A DNA stretch of 64,000 bases from a bacterium (GCA_030824555.1 JAVBXK010000021.1:62001-126000), one strand, 5' to 3'; positions 35,354-44,271 are shown, counted from the stretch's first letter. Numbers and translations: made by a program. The notes: a model not told the origin generated them from the sequence alone.

Positions 35354-37626
35354 ACACGCCAGACGCGAGCCACCCTGGGGTTGGCAAGGTCGTTGACCGT
35401 GCTGCGCGCAGGCGGTGGACGGTGCTGATCGCTGCGGTGTTCATGCTCGGCCTGGCCATGGTGTTGATGTTCATGCTCACCACGGCTACCGACAACCGGG
35501 CGTTGTACGAGACCAATTACGCGCGGCTGCTGGCCGTCAACATCCTGGTGGCACTGGTGCTGCTGGCGGTCATCCTGTGGGCGTTGTTCCGGTTGGTTGC
35601 GCGGTTCCGGCGCAAGAAGTTTGGCAGCCAGTTGCTGGCGAAGATCGCCGGTGTGTTTGCGCTGGTAGGGCTGTTGCCGGGGCTGTTGATTTACGGCGTG
35701 TCATACCAGTTTGTGTCACGCTCGATCGAGAGCTGGTTCGATGTGCGTGTCGAGTCAGCCCTGACCGCTGGTGTCAACCTGGGCCGCACCACCATCGAGA
35801 CGTTGGCGGCAGACCTCACGGCCAAGACCCGCCTGGTGGCGGGTCAGCTGGGGACGGCATCTGACAATGGTGCCGCGTTGGCCATGGACCGGCTGCGCGA
35901 ACAGTTGGTGGCCACCGACGTGCAGCTGTGGAGTGCCACGGGCCAGTTGCTGGCCGGTGCGGGCGAGTCGCGCTTTTCACTGAACCCCGAGCGCCCCACC
36001 GCCTCGCTCCTGCGGCAGGTGCGCGCGCAACGCGTGGTCACCCAGATCGAAGGGTTGGAGGATCACCCCGATGCGACCACGGGCAGCACCCGCCCGGATG
36101 CCAAGGCCCGTGTCCGGGTGTGGACGCTGGTCAACAACCCTGGTTTTGGTTTGTCTGTGGAACCCCGGTATCTGCTGGTGGTGCAGGCGTTGCCCGAATC
36201 GCTGGTGACCGATGCCCTCAAGGTGCAGGTGGCCAACCGTGAATACCAGGAGCGTGCACTGGTGCGCGAAGGCTTGAGGCGCATGTACATCGGCACGCTG
36301 ACGCTGGCGCTGTTCCTGTCGGTGTTTTCAGCGGTGCTGCTGGCGGCGGTGTTTGGCAACCAGCTTGTGCGACCGTTGCTCATGCTGGCGGAAGGCGTGC
36401 GCGACGTGGCCAAGGGCGACCTGACGCCCAAATCGGCCATGTCGTCGCGCGACGAGCTGGGTGGGCTGACCCGGTCGTTTGCCGACATGACGCAGCAGCT
36501 GGCCGATGCCCGCAACGCGCTGGATGCCAGCATCCTCCAGGTCGATTCGGCGCGTGCCAACCTGCAAACCATCCTCGACAACCTGACCGCTGGCGTGGTG
36601 GTGCTTGACGACGCGGGTCTGATCGACTCCATCAACCCCGGTGCCACCCGCATTTTGCGCACGCCCATGGCCAGTTACCTGCATCAGCCGCTGCTGGCGG
36701 TGCCCGGTCTGGACGTGCTGGCGCAGGGCGCGTTGCAGCAGTTCGAGCAACTGGTGCCCGACGCGCCTGACGGCATGGGCACCCAACACCCGGATGCCTG
36801 GCAGCAGTCGTTCGAGTGGGGCAACGATGGCTCCGACGGCCCGTTCGGCAGCAGCATCACCATCGTTGCACGGGGGGCCAACTTGCCCCAGGGCAAGCGC
36901 CTGCTGGTCTTTGACGACGTGTCCGAACTGGTGTCTGCCCAGCGGGCGAAGGCGTGGGGCGAAGTGGCCCGCCGCCTGGCACACGAAATCAAGAACCCCC
37001 TCACGCCCATACAGCTGTCTGCCGAGCGCCTGGCCATGAAGCTGGATGGCAAGTTGCAAGGCACAGACCAGGCGCTGCTGGCCAAGTCAGTGAAAACCAT
37101 CGTTGATCAGGTGGACGCGATGAAGCGGCTGGTCAACGAGTTCCGCGACTACGCGCGCCTGCCCGCAGCGGAATTGCACAGCCTGGACCTGAACGCATTG
37201 GTGACCGAAGTCCTGTGTCTGTACGACCAATCCACCGTACCCGTCAGGGTCGATCTGGAGCCCGATTGCCCGCCCGTGCGGGCGGACGCGCAACAGATCA
37301 GGCAGGTCATTCACAACCTGGTTCAGAACGCGCAGGATGCTACCGGTGTGGGGGCGGGTGTCGTCTGTATCAAAACCCGACGAGGCAGCACCGGCCAGCG
37401 CGTGCGCCTGACCGTGACCGACGACGGGCCCGGCTTTGCAGAGCACATCTTGAAGCGGGCTTTCGAGCCTTACGTCACCACCAAGGTTCGCGGTACCGGT
37501 CTGGGCTTGGCCGTGGTCAAGAAAATCGTCGACGAACACGGTGCCCGCATCGAGCTGGGCAACCGCCTGGTGGACGACCGGGTGGCGGGTGGCCAAGTCA
37601 CGGTATCATTTGCAGTTGCGAATTAA
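35350..37626 (+). CDS. ntrY: Sensor histidine kinase NtrY
   Basis: This 758-residue membrane histidine kinase belongs to the NtrY family, linked to nitrogen or redox responses. Two to three N-terminal helices (25-46, 57-78, 96-116) precede a periplasmic region, then another helix near 315-337 and a HAMP domain (about 338-392). A PAS domain follows (about 400-520), then HisKA with RRLAHEIKNPLTPIQL (phospho-His near residue 542). The ATPase domain has NLVQNAQDA, DDGPGF and TGLGLAVVKKI. ATG 35350 overlaps the upstream stop, and the regulator gene follows after 27 bases. Confidence 0.94.
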   Translation: MNTPDASHPGVGKVVDRAARRRWTVLIAAVFMLGLAMVLMFMLTTATDNRALYETNYARLLAVNILVALVLLAVILWALFRLVARFRRKKFGSQLLAKIAGVFALVGLLPGLLIYGVSYQFVSRSIESWFDVRVESALTAGVNLGRTTIETLAADLTAKTRLVAGQLGTASDNGAALAMDRLREQLVATDVQLWSATGQLLAGAGESRFSLNPERPTASLLRQVRAQRVVTQIEGLEDHPDATTGSTRPDAKARVRVWTLVNNPGFGLSVEPRYLLVVQALPESLVTDALKVQVANREYQERALVREGLRRMYIGTLTLALFLSVFSAVLLAAVFGNQLVRPLLMLAEGVRDVAKGDLTPKSAMSSRDELGGLTRSFADMTQQLADARNALDASILQVDSARANLQTILDNLTAGVVVLDDAGLIDSINPGATRILRTPMASYLHQPLLAVPGLDVLAQGALQQFEQLVPDAPDGMGTQHPDAWQQSFEWGNDGSDGPFGSSITIVARGANLPQGKRLLVFDDVSELVSAQRAKAWGEVARRLAHEIKNPLTPIQLSAERLAMKLDGKLQGTDQALLAKSVKTIVDQVDAMKRLVNEFRDYARLPAAELHSLDLNALVTEVLCLYDQSTVPVRVDLEPDCPPVRADAQQIRQVIHNLVQNAQDATGVGAGVVCIKTRRGSTGQRVRLTVTDDGPGFAEHILKRAFEPYVTTKVRGTGLGLAVVKKIVDEHGARIELGNRLVDDRVAGGQVTVSFAVAN

Positions 37627-37653
37627 CAACAACTCAGTGGAGAGAGAGCGGCG

Positions 37654-38337
37654 ATGGCCAATATTCTGGTGGTGGATGACGAGCTGGGGATACGGGATCT
37701 CCTGTCCGAAATCTTGAATGACGAAGGCCATGCCGTCGAGTTGGCCGAAAACGCTGCACAGGCACGCGCGGCCCGATTGCAGTCACGCCCTGACCTGGTG
37801 TTGCTGGACATCTGGATGCCCGACACCGACGGTGTGACCCTGCTCAAGGAGTGGTCCAGCAGCGGTCTGCTGAACATGCCAGTCGTCATGATGAGTGGCC
37901 ACGCCACCATTGACACAGCCGTGGAAGCGACCCGCATCGGGGCCATGTCGTTCCTGGAAAAGCCCATCACGCTGCAAAAGCTGTTGAAGGCGGTCGAGCA
38001 GGGCTTGACCAAGACGGTTGAAAAGGCGCGCACGGCTTTGGTGGCCCCGCCGCGCGTGGCCCACGAGCTGACGGTTGAATTTGCCATGACAGGCGGCGTG
38101 CTGCCCGACGTGGTGGTCGATCTGGGGCCGGTACCGTCGCAAAACTTTGATCTCGACAAACCACTGCGCGACGCCCGTGACGAGTTTGAAAAAGCCTACT
38201 TCGAGTTTCACCTGGCCAAAGAGGCCGGCTCCATGACCCGTGTGGCCGAGAAAACCGGGCTGGAGCGTACCCATCTGTACCGCAAACTCAAGCAGCTGGG
38301 TGTCGACCTGTCCCGTGGCAAGCGCACCAGCTATTGA
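37654..38337 (+). CDS. NtrX-like response regulator lacking the AAA+ domain
   Basis: This 227-residue regulator has an N-terminal receiver domain (1-120) with phospho-acceptor Asp52 in LLDIWMPD, and a C-terminal Fis-type helix-turn-helix (about 180-222, VAEKTGLERTHLYRKLKQLGV). The sigma-54-interacting AAA+ ATPase domain of classical NtrX (about 450 residues) is absent, replaced by a linker of about 55 residues. The frame is clean with no sign of a recent deletion. It is therefore expected to work without sigma-54 activation. It is co-transcribed with ntrY. Confidence 0.92.
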   Translation: MANILVVDDELGIRDLLSEILNDEGHAVELAENAAQARAARLQSRPDLVLLDIWMPDTDGVTLLKEWSSSGLLNMPVVMMSGHATIDTAVEATRIGAMSFLEKPITLQKLLKAVEQGLTKTVEKARTALVAPPRVAHELTVEFAMTGGVLPDVVVDLGPVPSQNFDLDKPLRDARDEFEKAYFEFHLAKEAGSMTRVAEKTGLERTHLYRKLKQLGVDLSRGKRTSY

Positions 38338-38350
38338 GCGGTTGCATACC

Positions 38351-38425
38351 TGTCGCATTGCGCCAAGCCCCCTGAGGGGATGAGAAAACTTCGGTGGACC
38401 CCGGTGTTTTTTCATGAGGCCGGTC
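38351..38425. repeat. Second repeat family, copy 1, terminator-like
   Basis: The segment has CGCATTGCGCCAAGCCCCC, GAGGGG, then stem TGAGAAAAC with GTTTTTTCA (one mismatch). It closely resembles 48101-48176. It follows the ntrX-like gene and probably ends that transcript. Confidence 0.7.
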
Positions 38426-38479
38426 GCGCAGGGCCGTCGAGTGGGGTGAGCGGTTTTGATGCCATCGGCGTGCAAGGTG

Positions 38480-38509
38480 TTGTCAAGGTGGTTTTTTTGG
38501 TGCTATAAT
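38480..38509 (+). promoter_or_regulatory. Promoter of the tRNA-Phe/tRNA-Gly unit
   Basis: TTGTCA (38480-38485), an 18-base spacer and a perfect TATAAT (38504-38509) lie just before tRNA-Phe. Spacing and sequence fit a housekeeping sigma-70 promoter, with transcription starting close to the tRNA 5' end. Confidence 0.78.
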
Positions 38510-38518
38510 TTCGGTCTT

Positions 38519-38594
38519 GGCCCGGTAGCTCAGTTGGTAGAGCAGCGGATTGAAAATCCGCGTGTCGATGGTTCGATTCCGTCCCAGGCCACCA
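38519..38594 (+). tRNA. tRNA-Phe (anticodon GAA)
   Basis: This 76-base tRNA includes an encoded CCA. It has the D-arm block TAGCTCAGTTGGTAGAGC, anticodon loop TTGAAAA (GAA) on a CGGAT/ATCCG stem, and T-loop TTCGATT. The acceptor stem GGCCCGG pairs with CCAGGCC except for a C5-A68 mismatch. It is the first gene of a two-tRNA unit. Confidence 0.95.
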
Positions 38595-38636
38595 TTTCAA
38601 TCAAGTCAGTACATTTGTGCGGGCTTGTTGAATTAA

Positions 38637-38712
38637 GCGGGATTAGCTCAGTTGGTAGAGCGATACCTTGCCAAGGTATAGGTCGAGAGTTCGAGTCTCT
38701 TATCCCGCTCCA
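38637..38712 (+). tRNA. tRNA-Gly (anticodon GCC)
   Basis: This 76-base tRNA includes an encoded CCA. The acceptor GCGGGAT pairs perfectly with ATCCCGC. The anticodon loop TTGCCAA gives GCC, and the T-arm has TTCGAGT. It lies 42 bases after tRNA-Phe and is followed by an intrinsic terminator. The window also encodes both glycyl-tRNA synthetase chains. Confidence 0.96.
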
Positions 38713-38726
38713 GAATTTCATTCAGC

Positions 38727-38752
38727 AAAAGCCCTCCCTGCGAGGGCTTTTT
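38727..38752 (+). terminator. Intrinsic terminator of the tRNA unit
   Basis: A 10-base stem AAAAGCCCTC with GAGGGCTTTT (38742-38751), a 5-base loop, and a T-run that begins within the stem form a classical rho-independent terminator 15 bases after tRNA-Gly. Confidence 0.88.
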
Positions 38753-38822
38753 GCTTTGTGGCCTCAGTGCACGCTGATCTTTCTCAGGAGAGCGTGATGC
38801 AGGCCTTCACCAAGGATGTTCG

Positions 38823-39287
38823 ATGCAAGCAGATAGACGTCTGGCATTGATCGCAGACAGTTTCCATCGTCTCACGGGTCGTGTGCTGGTCGATGTGCCA
38901 GTGGGGGTGCCGTTTGCGCAAGCCATGTGGCACGCGCCGTGTGTGGTGGTGGCGCACGGCGTGGAGGCTGACCCCGTGTTTTTCTACGGCAACCAGCTGG
39001 CACTGGACCTGTTCGAGATGCCATTTGATGCCTTCACCCACTTGCCGTCGCGGTTTTCAGCCGAACCGGTTGCGCGGGGTGAACGTGACGCCTTGCTGGC
39101 ACGTGTCACGCGGGATGGGTACATCGACGACTACGCGGGCGTGCGCATTGCCGCCAGTGGCAGGCGTTTCCGGATCGAGCAAGCGGTGGTCTGGAACCTG
39201 GTGGATGAATATGGCGGGTTGCACGGCCAGGCGGCGACCTTCAGGCGCTGGCTGCCGCTGGACGGTGACACGCCCTCTGCGGGGTGA
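38823..39287 (+). CDS. MEKHLA-domain (PAS-like) protein
   Basis: This 154-residue single-domain protein resembles MEKHLA proteins, a PAS-related fold that may bind a small ligand. The segment VVVAHGVEADPVFFYGNQLALDLFEM is typical of the family. No output domain is attached, and the function is unknown. ATG 38823 is used. It follows the tRNA terminator by about 70 bases and is convergent with the PilT/PilU gene. Confidence 0.82.
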   Translation: MQADRRLALIADSFHRLTGRVLVDVPVGVPFAQAMWHAPCVVVAHGVEADPVFFYGNQLALDLFEMPFDAFTHLPSRFSAEPVARGERDALLARVTRDGYIDDYAGVRIAASGRRFRIEQAVVWNLVDEYGGLHGQAATFRRWLPLDGDTPSAG

Positions 39288-39357
39288 GCTTGCCGGCACC
39301 CGGCCGTTGAACGTTTTCGGGTGGTGAGCGGGCATGCGCGACAGGCTGCTCAGCCCC

Positions 39358-40449
39358 TCAGCGCTGTGTGGTACTCAGCCGCAGTTTGAGCCCCAGATCG
39401 GTTCGCGAGTCTGCGTGCGCCAGGGCGGTGCTGGCATCGATGCGCCCGGCGTTTACCAGCCTCAACAGGCTCTGGTCAAACGCCTGCATGCCGCCCTCGT
39501 CTGCGTCACCGCTTTTGACGATGGCTGCCTTCATGTCATCGACAGCGCCGCGCCGGATCAAGTCGGCAATGAACGGCGTGCGCACCATCACCTCGCAGGC
39601 CAAGGCCATGGTGTCGTCGGTACCCGGCAACAGGCGTTGAGCCACCACCCCATGCAGGTTCATCGACAGGTCCATCAGCAGTTGCGTATGGGCGGAATCC
39701 GGGTAGAAGTTGAGGATGCGCTTGATGGTCTGGTTGGCGTTGTTGGCATGGAGGGTCGAAATGCACAGGTGCCCTGTTTCCGCGTACGCGATGGCGTGCT
39801 GCATGGTTTCGCGGTCGCGGATTTCGCCGATCACGATCATGTCGGGCGCCTGTCGCATGGCGTTGCGCAAGGCATCGGCGTAACTGTGCGTGTCCACGCC
39901 GATTTCGCGCTGGTCAACGGTCGAGCGCTGGTGGCTGATGAGGAATTCGATGGGGTCTTCCAGCGTCAGGATGTGGTCTGCAAAATGGCTGGCCCGGTGG
40001 TTGACCATGGATGCCAGCGTGCTGCTTTTGCCCGAACCGGTGGCACCGACCACCAGCACCAGCCCGCGCTGTAGCGATGCGAGCTGCTCGACCACTGGCG
40101 GCAGCCCCAGGGTGGCCAAATCGGGCACGGCGTTGTTGATGAAGCGGCCCACCACGGCCACTTCGCGCCGCTGCAGGTACACGTTGAACCGGAAGCGTCC
40201 CACGCCTTCGGCCCAATAGGCAAAGTTGAATTCCTTGTCGCGCTCGAACTGCGCGATTTGTTCGGGGGCCATGATGGCGTACACCAGCTCGCGCGTTTGC
40301 CCGAGCGACAGGCGCTTGTCACCCAGGTTGCGTTTGCTGCCCTGTATGCGCAGCGAGGGGGGGGCACCAGTGGTCAGGTAAATGTCTGACGCGTTGTACT
40401 CGGCCACCTTTTTCAGCATTTGCATGAAGGTGTCGGCGAACGGGCTCAT
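39358..40449 (-). CDS. PilT/PilU-family type IV pilus retraction ATPase
   Basis: This 363-residue hexameric ATPase drives pilus retraction; the sequence is nearer PilU by impression. Walker A is GATGSGKSST (135-144). The Asp box DPIEFLISHQRS, Walker B region MIVIGEIRDRETM and His box TLHANNANQTIKRI are all intact. ATG 40449 has a strong AGGAGGAAG ribosome site, better than the TTG 27 bases upstream. No other pilus gene is seen in the window. Twitching motility or surface sensing is the likely role. Confidence 0.9.
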   Translation of the reverse strand: MSPFADTFMQMLKKVAEYNASDIYLTTGAPPSLRIQGSKRNLGDKRLSLGQTRELVYAIMAPEQIAQFERDKEFNFAYWAEGVGRFRFNVYLQRREVAVVGRFINNAVPDLATLGLPPVVEQLASLQRGLVLVVGATGSGKSSTLASMVNHRASHFADHILTLEDPIEFLISHQRSTVDQREIGVDTHSYADALRNAMRQAPDMIVIGEIRDRETMQHAIAYAETGHLCISTLHANNANQTIKRILNFYPDSAHTQLLMDLSMNLHGVVAQRLLPGTDDTMALACEVMVRTPFIADLIRRGAVDDMKAAIVKSGDADEGGMQAFDQSLLRLVNAGRIDASTALAHADSRTDLGLKLRLSTTQR

Positions 40450-40501
40450 GGCTTCCTCCTGATGTGTGCGGTGCAAGTTGTGGTCCGCCAGACGCCGGCG
40501 G

Positions 40502-41071
40502 TCAGCGCCAACCGAGGGGTTTCGTCATGGTAAAGGTCTGCAGCACATCGCTGTCGGCCAGCCTGCGGTTACCTTGGAACACCTTGCCGCAGCCATTCAC
40601 GGTTGGATGAGCCACCCACACCGCCGAAATGCGTTGCCCGTTGTCGGATTCGTCCAGGATGAGCTCGCCGTCTTCCAGATCGCCCGACAGCCAGACCGTG
40701 CCTGCCGGGGTGGGTGAGTGCGCGTCAGCAAGCGGTTTCATGGCGCCGCGCAGGCTGTCGGCATGCTCGGGGTGGCGTTCGAACAGGATGGTGGTGCGGG
40801 CCGTGACGTGGCGAAGCGCATCGGCCTGACCATCGGCTGGCAGCGGCCCGTCGTGGAAGCTGACTTGCCACAGGCCATACAGGTGCAGGGTGCTGACTTC
40901 CAACGGGGCCGGGCAGGCGGGGGGGGCGGTGGCTGCGGGTGGCGTGGCCGCACTGGCGGGTGACGCAGCGACCACGGATGCAGCATCATTTTTGAAGATA
41001 TTTTGGGCTTTTGCGCTTTCAAATGAATGGAAGCATGCTATCAATATCAGTGATTTCAGCAGTGTGTTCAT
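40502..41071 (-). CDS. Exported protein of unknown function
   Basis: This 189-residue protein has a signal peptide (MNTLLKSLILIACFHSFESAKA), a short Ala/Pro-rich linker and a C-terminal domain of about 140 residues with LYGLWQVSFHDG and GTVWLSGDLEDGELILDES. I do not recognise the family. ATG 41071 is preferred over TTG 41083. The bases encoding the signal peptide overlap a dispersed repeat copy, which is unusual. It lies eight bases after the helicase stop on the same strand and 52 bases before the pilus ATPase, so the three may be co-transcribed. Confidence 0.78.
   Translation of the reverse strand: MNTLLKSLILIACFHSFESAKAQNIFKNDAASVVAASPASAATPPAATAPPACPAPLEVSTLHLYGLWQVSFHDGPLPADGQADALRHVTARTTILFERHPEHADSLRGAMKPLADAHSPTPAGTVWLSGDLEDGELILDESDNGQRISAVWVAHPTVNGCGKVFQGNRRLADSDVLQTFTMTKPLGWR
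40986..41050. repeat. Dispersed hairpin repeat copy in a signal-peptide coding region
   Basis: On the minus strand this contains ATTGATAGCATGCTTCC, then TTTGAAAGCGCAAAAGCCC and an A+T-rich tail. It is a clear family member and encodes most of the signal peptide of the exported unknown. Confidence 0.65.
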
Positions 41072-41079
41072 GGTGTGAA

Positions 41080-43206
41080 TCAACTCTGTTTGGTTTGCGC
41101 GGCAGCGGCTTGTTGGGCGCGTTGCGCGAATTCTGCACGCAAGGCCCTGAGTTTTTCGCGGGGGTCTTCGCGGCTGGTGGCCTGGTCAAGCGCCATTTCC
41201 GTGATGAAGCGGCTGGCCTTGCCGTTGATGAATTCACGCCCCTTTTTGCGCCGTTTGAGCCAGCTCACCACCAGAGAGTTGCGTGCGCGGGTGATGCCCA
41301 CGTACATCAGCCGTCGCTCTTCTTCCAGGCGCTGGGCCAGTTGCAGGGCGGCGGTTTCGCCGCCGTCGTCGTTTTCCAGTTCGTCCAGCTTGAAGGGCAG
41401 CAGGCCTTCGTTCACCCCGACCAGCATGACATGCGGCCACTCCAGCCCTTTGGATGCATGGAGAGTAGACAGCGTGACCACGTTCTCTTCTTGCTCGCCA
41501 CGGTCTGAAATGGTGGACAGCAGGGCAATGGTCTGGGCCACTTCCAGCAGGCTTTTACGTTCTGTTTCGGTGCGGACGCCGCCAGACGTTTCGGCCACAC
41601 CACCACAGCGTGCGGCCATCCAGTCGCAGAAGTCGACTACGTTGCTCCAGCGCGAGGCGGCCGCCTTGTCGCTGTCTTCGCTGTCGTGCAGGTGCTTTTC
41701 ATAGTGCAGGTCTTTCAGCCACTCGGTCAGGAAGGTGCGTGCGTTGTCCGCGCCGGTGGTGTGGCGGGCGCGGTGCTCCAGCTCGTTCACCTGGCGTCCG
41801 AACTCGTGCAGACTGCCCACCGCGCGTGCGGGCAGTGCCGCAGGCAACGAGTGCGAAAACAAGGCCTCGAACAGGCTGAGTTTGTATTTGCCCGCAAATT
41901 CGCCCAGCGCCGCCAGCGTCTGGTGCCCCACGCCGCGCTTGGGCGTGGTGATGGCACGCAGAAAGGCCGGGTCGTCGTTGTTGTTGACCAGCAGGCGCAG
42001 CCAGGCGCACAGGTCGCGGATTTCGGCGCGATCGAAAAAACTGGTGCCACCCGACACCTTGTACGGAATTTGCGCCTTGCGCAGCGCCTTTTCGAACACC
42101 TTGGCCTGGTGGTTGGCGCGGTACAGCACGCAAAAGTCGCGGAACTCTTTGTGCGGGCTGGCCAACGTGCCACTGCCTGCGCGGATGCCCTGGATGCGTG
42201 CGGCCACGCGCTCGGCCTCGTGGTCTTCGTTATCGGCCGCGATCACGCGCACGGGCTCGCCTTCGCCCAGGTCGCTCCACAGTTTTTTGGGGTACAGCTT
42301 GGGGTTGGGGCCGATGACGTTGTTGGCCGCCCGCAGGATGGCGCTGGTGGAGCGGTAGTTCTGTTCCAGCGCAATGACCTTGAGGGCGGGGTAGTCGACG
42401 GGCAATTTTTTGAGGTTGTCCAGCGTGGCACCGCGCCAGCCGTAGATGCTCTGGTCGTCGTCACCCACCGCAGTGAAGCGGGCGCGTTCGCCCACCAGCA
42501 GCTTGAGCAGCTCGTACTGGGTGGCGTTGGTGTCCTGGTATTCGTCGACCAGCACGTGGCCCATCTGTTGTTGCCAGCGCTCGCGCACAGCAGGGTGGTC
42601 TTGCAGCAGTTTCAGCGGCAGGCTGATCAGGTCGTCAAAGTCAACGGCCTGGTAGGCGCTCAGCCGTTCCTGGTAGCGGGCCATCAGCACGGCGGTGGCG
42701 CGTTCGTCTTCGGTCGCGGCCTGGGCCAGAGCCTGGTCAGCGTCCAGCCCCGCGTTTTTCCAGCCGCTGATGGTCCACTGCCATTGGCGCGCGGTGTTGG
42801 CGTCGGTGGTGCCGCCCGCACAGTCTTTCAGGATGCCCGTGATGTCATCGGTGTCGAGGATGCTGAATTTTTCTTTCAGCCCCAGCACCGCGCCATCCTG
42901 GCGCAGCAGGCGCACACCCAGCGCGTGAAAAGTGCAGATGACGACTTTTTTTGCCGCTTTGCCCACCAGCTGGCGCGCCCGTTCCCGCATTTCGGCCGCA
43001 GCCTTGTTGGTGAAGGTGATGGCGGCAATGCGGTCAGCGGCCAGCCCGGCTTCGATGAGGCGCGCAATTTTGTGTGTGATGACGCGCGTTTTGCCCGACC
43101 CCGCCCCGGCCAGCACCAGGCAGGGCCCTGACAGGTGCAGCACGGCCTCCTGCTGCGCAGGGTTGAGGCCGACGGTGAGGGTGGACGAGGCGGGGTGATG
43201 GGTCAC
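41080..43206 (-). CDS. rep: UvrD/Rep-family ATP-dependent DNA helicase
   Basis: This 3'-5' superfamily 1 helicase of about 708 residues is closest to Rep, which clears replication forks. It has LNPAQQEAVLHL followed by Walker A LAGAGSGKTRVI (near residue 34), motif Ia AITFTNKAA, motif II DEYQDTNATQYELL, motif III GDDDQSIYGWRGA, motif IV QNYRST, motif V STLHASKGLEW and motif VI YVGITRAR. The start is inferred as GTG 43206, giving MTHHPASSTLTVGLNP; the roughly 260 extra codons upstream in this frame are shadow over the divergent permease. No good ribosome site is visible, so the start is uncertain. Confidence 0.92.
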   Translation of the reverse strand: MTHHPASSTLTVGLNPAQQEAVLHLSGPCLVLAGAGSGKTRVITHKIARLIEAGLAADRIAAITFTNKAAAEMRERARQLVGKAAKKVVICTFHALGVRLLRQDGAVLGLKEKFSILDTDDITGILKDCAGGTTDANTARQWQWTISGWKNAGLDADQALAQAATEDERATAVLMARYQERLSAYQAVDFDDLISLPLKLLQDHPAVRERWQQQMGHVLVDEYQDTNATQYELLKLLVGERARFTAVGDDDQSIYGWRGATLDNLKKLPVDYPALKVIALEQNYRSTSAILRAANNVIGPNPKLYPKKLWSDLGEGEPVRVIAADNEDHEAERVAARIQGIRAGSGTLASPHKEFRDFCVLYRANHQAKVFEKALRKAQIPYKVSGGTSFFDRAEIRDLCAWLRLLVNNNDDPAFLRAITTPKRGVGHQTLAALGEFAGKYKLSLFEALFSHSLPAALPARAVGSLHEFGRQVNELEHRARHTTGADNARTFLTEWLKDLHYEKHLHDSEDSDKAAASRWSNVVDFCDWMAARCGGVAETSGGVRTETERKSLLEVAQTIALLSTISDRGEQEENVVTLSTLHASKGLEWPHVMLVGVNEGLLPFKLDELENDDGGETAALQLAQRLEEERRLMYVGITRARNSLVVSWLKRRKKGREFINGKASRFITEMALDQATSREDPREKLRALRAEFAQRAQQAAAAQTKQS

Positions 43207-43318
43207 TGACAACACGCAAATGGGGTTGGCCGCTTGTCGGGCGTTCCGACAGACGACAGGGCCGGGCATTGTCGCGCGTGTCGGGCCTTGCCAGGTCCTT
43301 GCTGAGACAATCTTTGTC

Positions 43319-44269
43319 ATGTTGCATGTGCTGTGGGTGACCTTTCCGTTTTTTGCGTTGGTGCTGTGTGGTTTTCTGGCCGCGCGGCGGCGCATGCTGC
43401 CGCTGGATGCCATCGGTGGGTTGAACGGTTTTGTGCTGTATTTTGCCCTGCCGTGCATGCTGTACCGATTTGGCTCTACCACGCCCATCGCGCAGTTGCT
43501 CGATGCGTCGGTGTTTGGGGTGTACCTGTTCTGTGCGCTGGTGATGGTGGGCTTTGCCGTGGTGATGTCCTTGGGCGAGCGCATTGGCTGGAACGACGCG
43601 TCGATGGGGGCCTTGGTGGCCGCCTTTCCCAACACCGGTTTCATGGGCGTGCCGTTGCTGGCCACGTTGCTGGGGCCACGCAGCGTGGGGCCGGTGATCG
43701 TGCTGATCGTGGTGGACATGGTCATCACCAGCTCGCTGTGCATCGCGCTGTCACGGTTGGATGGCGCGCAGGGCGGGGCGCTGGATGCGGCCAAAAAGGC
43801 CCTCAGAGGCGTGGTGGCCAACCCCATGCCGTGGGCCATTTTGCTGGGCGGCGTGGCCTCGGCCATCGAGTTCACCTTGCCTGCCCCGGTGCAAAAAACG
43901 GCCTGGCTGTTGGCCGATGCCGCTTCGCCCGTGGCGCTGTTCACCATCGGTGCTGTGCTGGCGCGTGCGCAAATGACGGTGGACCACCCCGCCCCCATGG
44001 GCGACTACGTGCCCATCGCGTTGATGAAGCTGCTGCTGCACCCGCTGCTGGTGCTGGTGGTGGGGGCTGCGGCCATTCAGGTGGGGGTGCCGCTGGACCG
44101 GTTCAGCCTGACCGTGATGGTGCTGGTGGCCGCGCTGCCCAGTGCCAGCAACGTGTCGCTGTTGGCCGAGCGCTTTCAGGCGGACACGGGACGTATTGCG
44201 CGCATCATCCTGGTGTCGACGGCAGCGGCGTTCTTCACGTTTTCAGCGGCGGTGTCGCTGATGACCTGA
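43319..44269 (+). CDS. AEC-family auxin-efflux-carrier-type permease
   Basis: This 316-residue integral membrane transporter has about ten hydrophobic helices in the five-plus-five arrangement of the AEC/bile-acid superfamily. The conserved segment AAFPNTGFMGVPLL (near residue 100) and the C-terminal repeat VAALPSASNVSLLAERF are typical. It is probably a permease for organic acids or amino acids, but the substrate is not predictable. ATG 43319 is used. It is divergent from the helicase gene with a 112-base gap. Confidence 0.88.
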   Translation: MLHVLWVTFPFFALVLCGFLAARRRMLPLDAIGGLNGFVLYFALPCMLYRFGSTTPIAQLLDASVFGVYLFCALVMVGFAVVMSLGERIGWNDASMGALVAAFPNTGFMGVPLLATLLGPRSVGPVIVLIVVDMVITSSLCIALSRLDGAQGGALDAAKKALRGVVANPMPWAILLGGVASAIEFTLPAPVQKTAWLLADAASPVALFTIGAVLARAQMTVDHPAPMGDYVPIALMKLLLHPLLVLVVGAAAIQVGVPLDRFSLTVMVLVAALPSASNVSLLAERFQADTGRIARIILVSTAAAFFTFSAAVSLMT

Positions 44270-44271
44270 TT

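Noticed and set aside
38519-38712. tRNA genes as an integration site for a genomic island
   Set aside because: Flanking genes are ordinary chromosomal ones, both tRNAs are complete, and no repeated tRNA 3' end or integrase is visible in the window.
38456-38797. Open frames crossing the tRNA genes
   Set aside because: They run through both tRNAs and the terminator, so they are accidental.
41686-43131. 481-codon plus-strand frame opposite the helicase
   Set aside because: All helicase motifs are on the other strand in order; this frame is a shadow.
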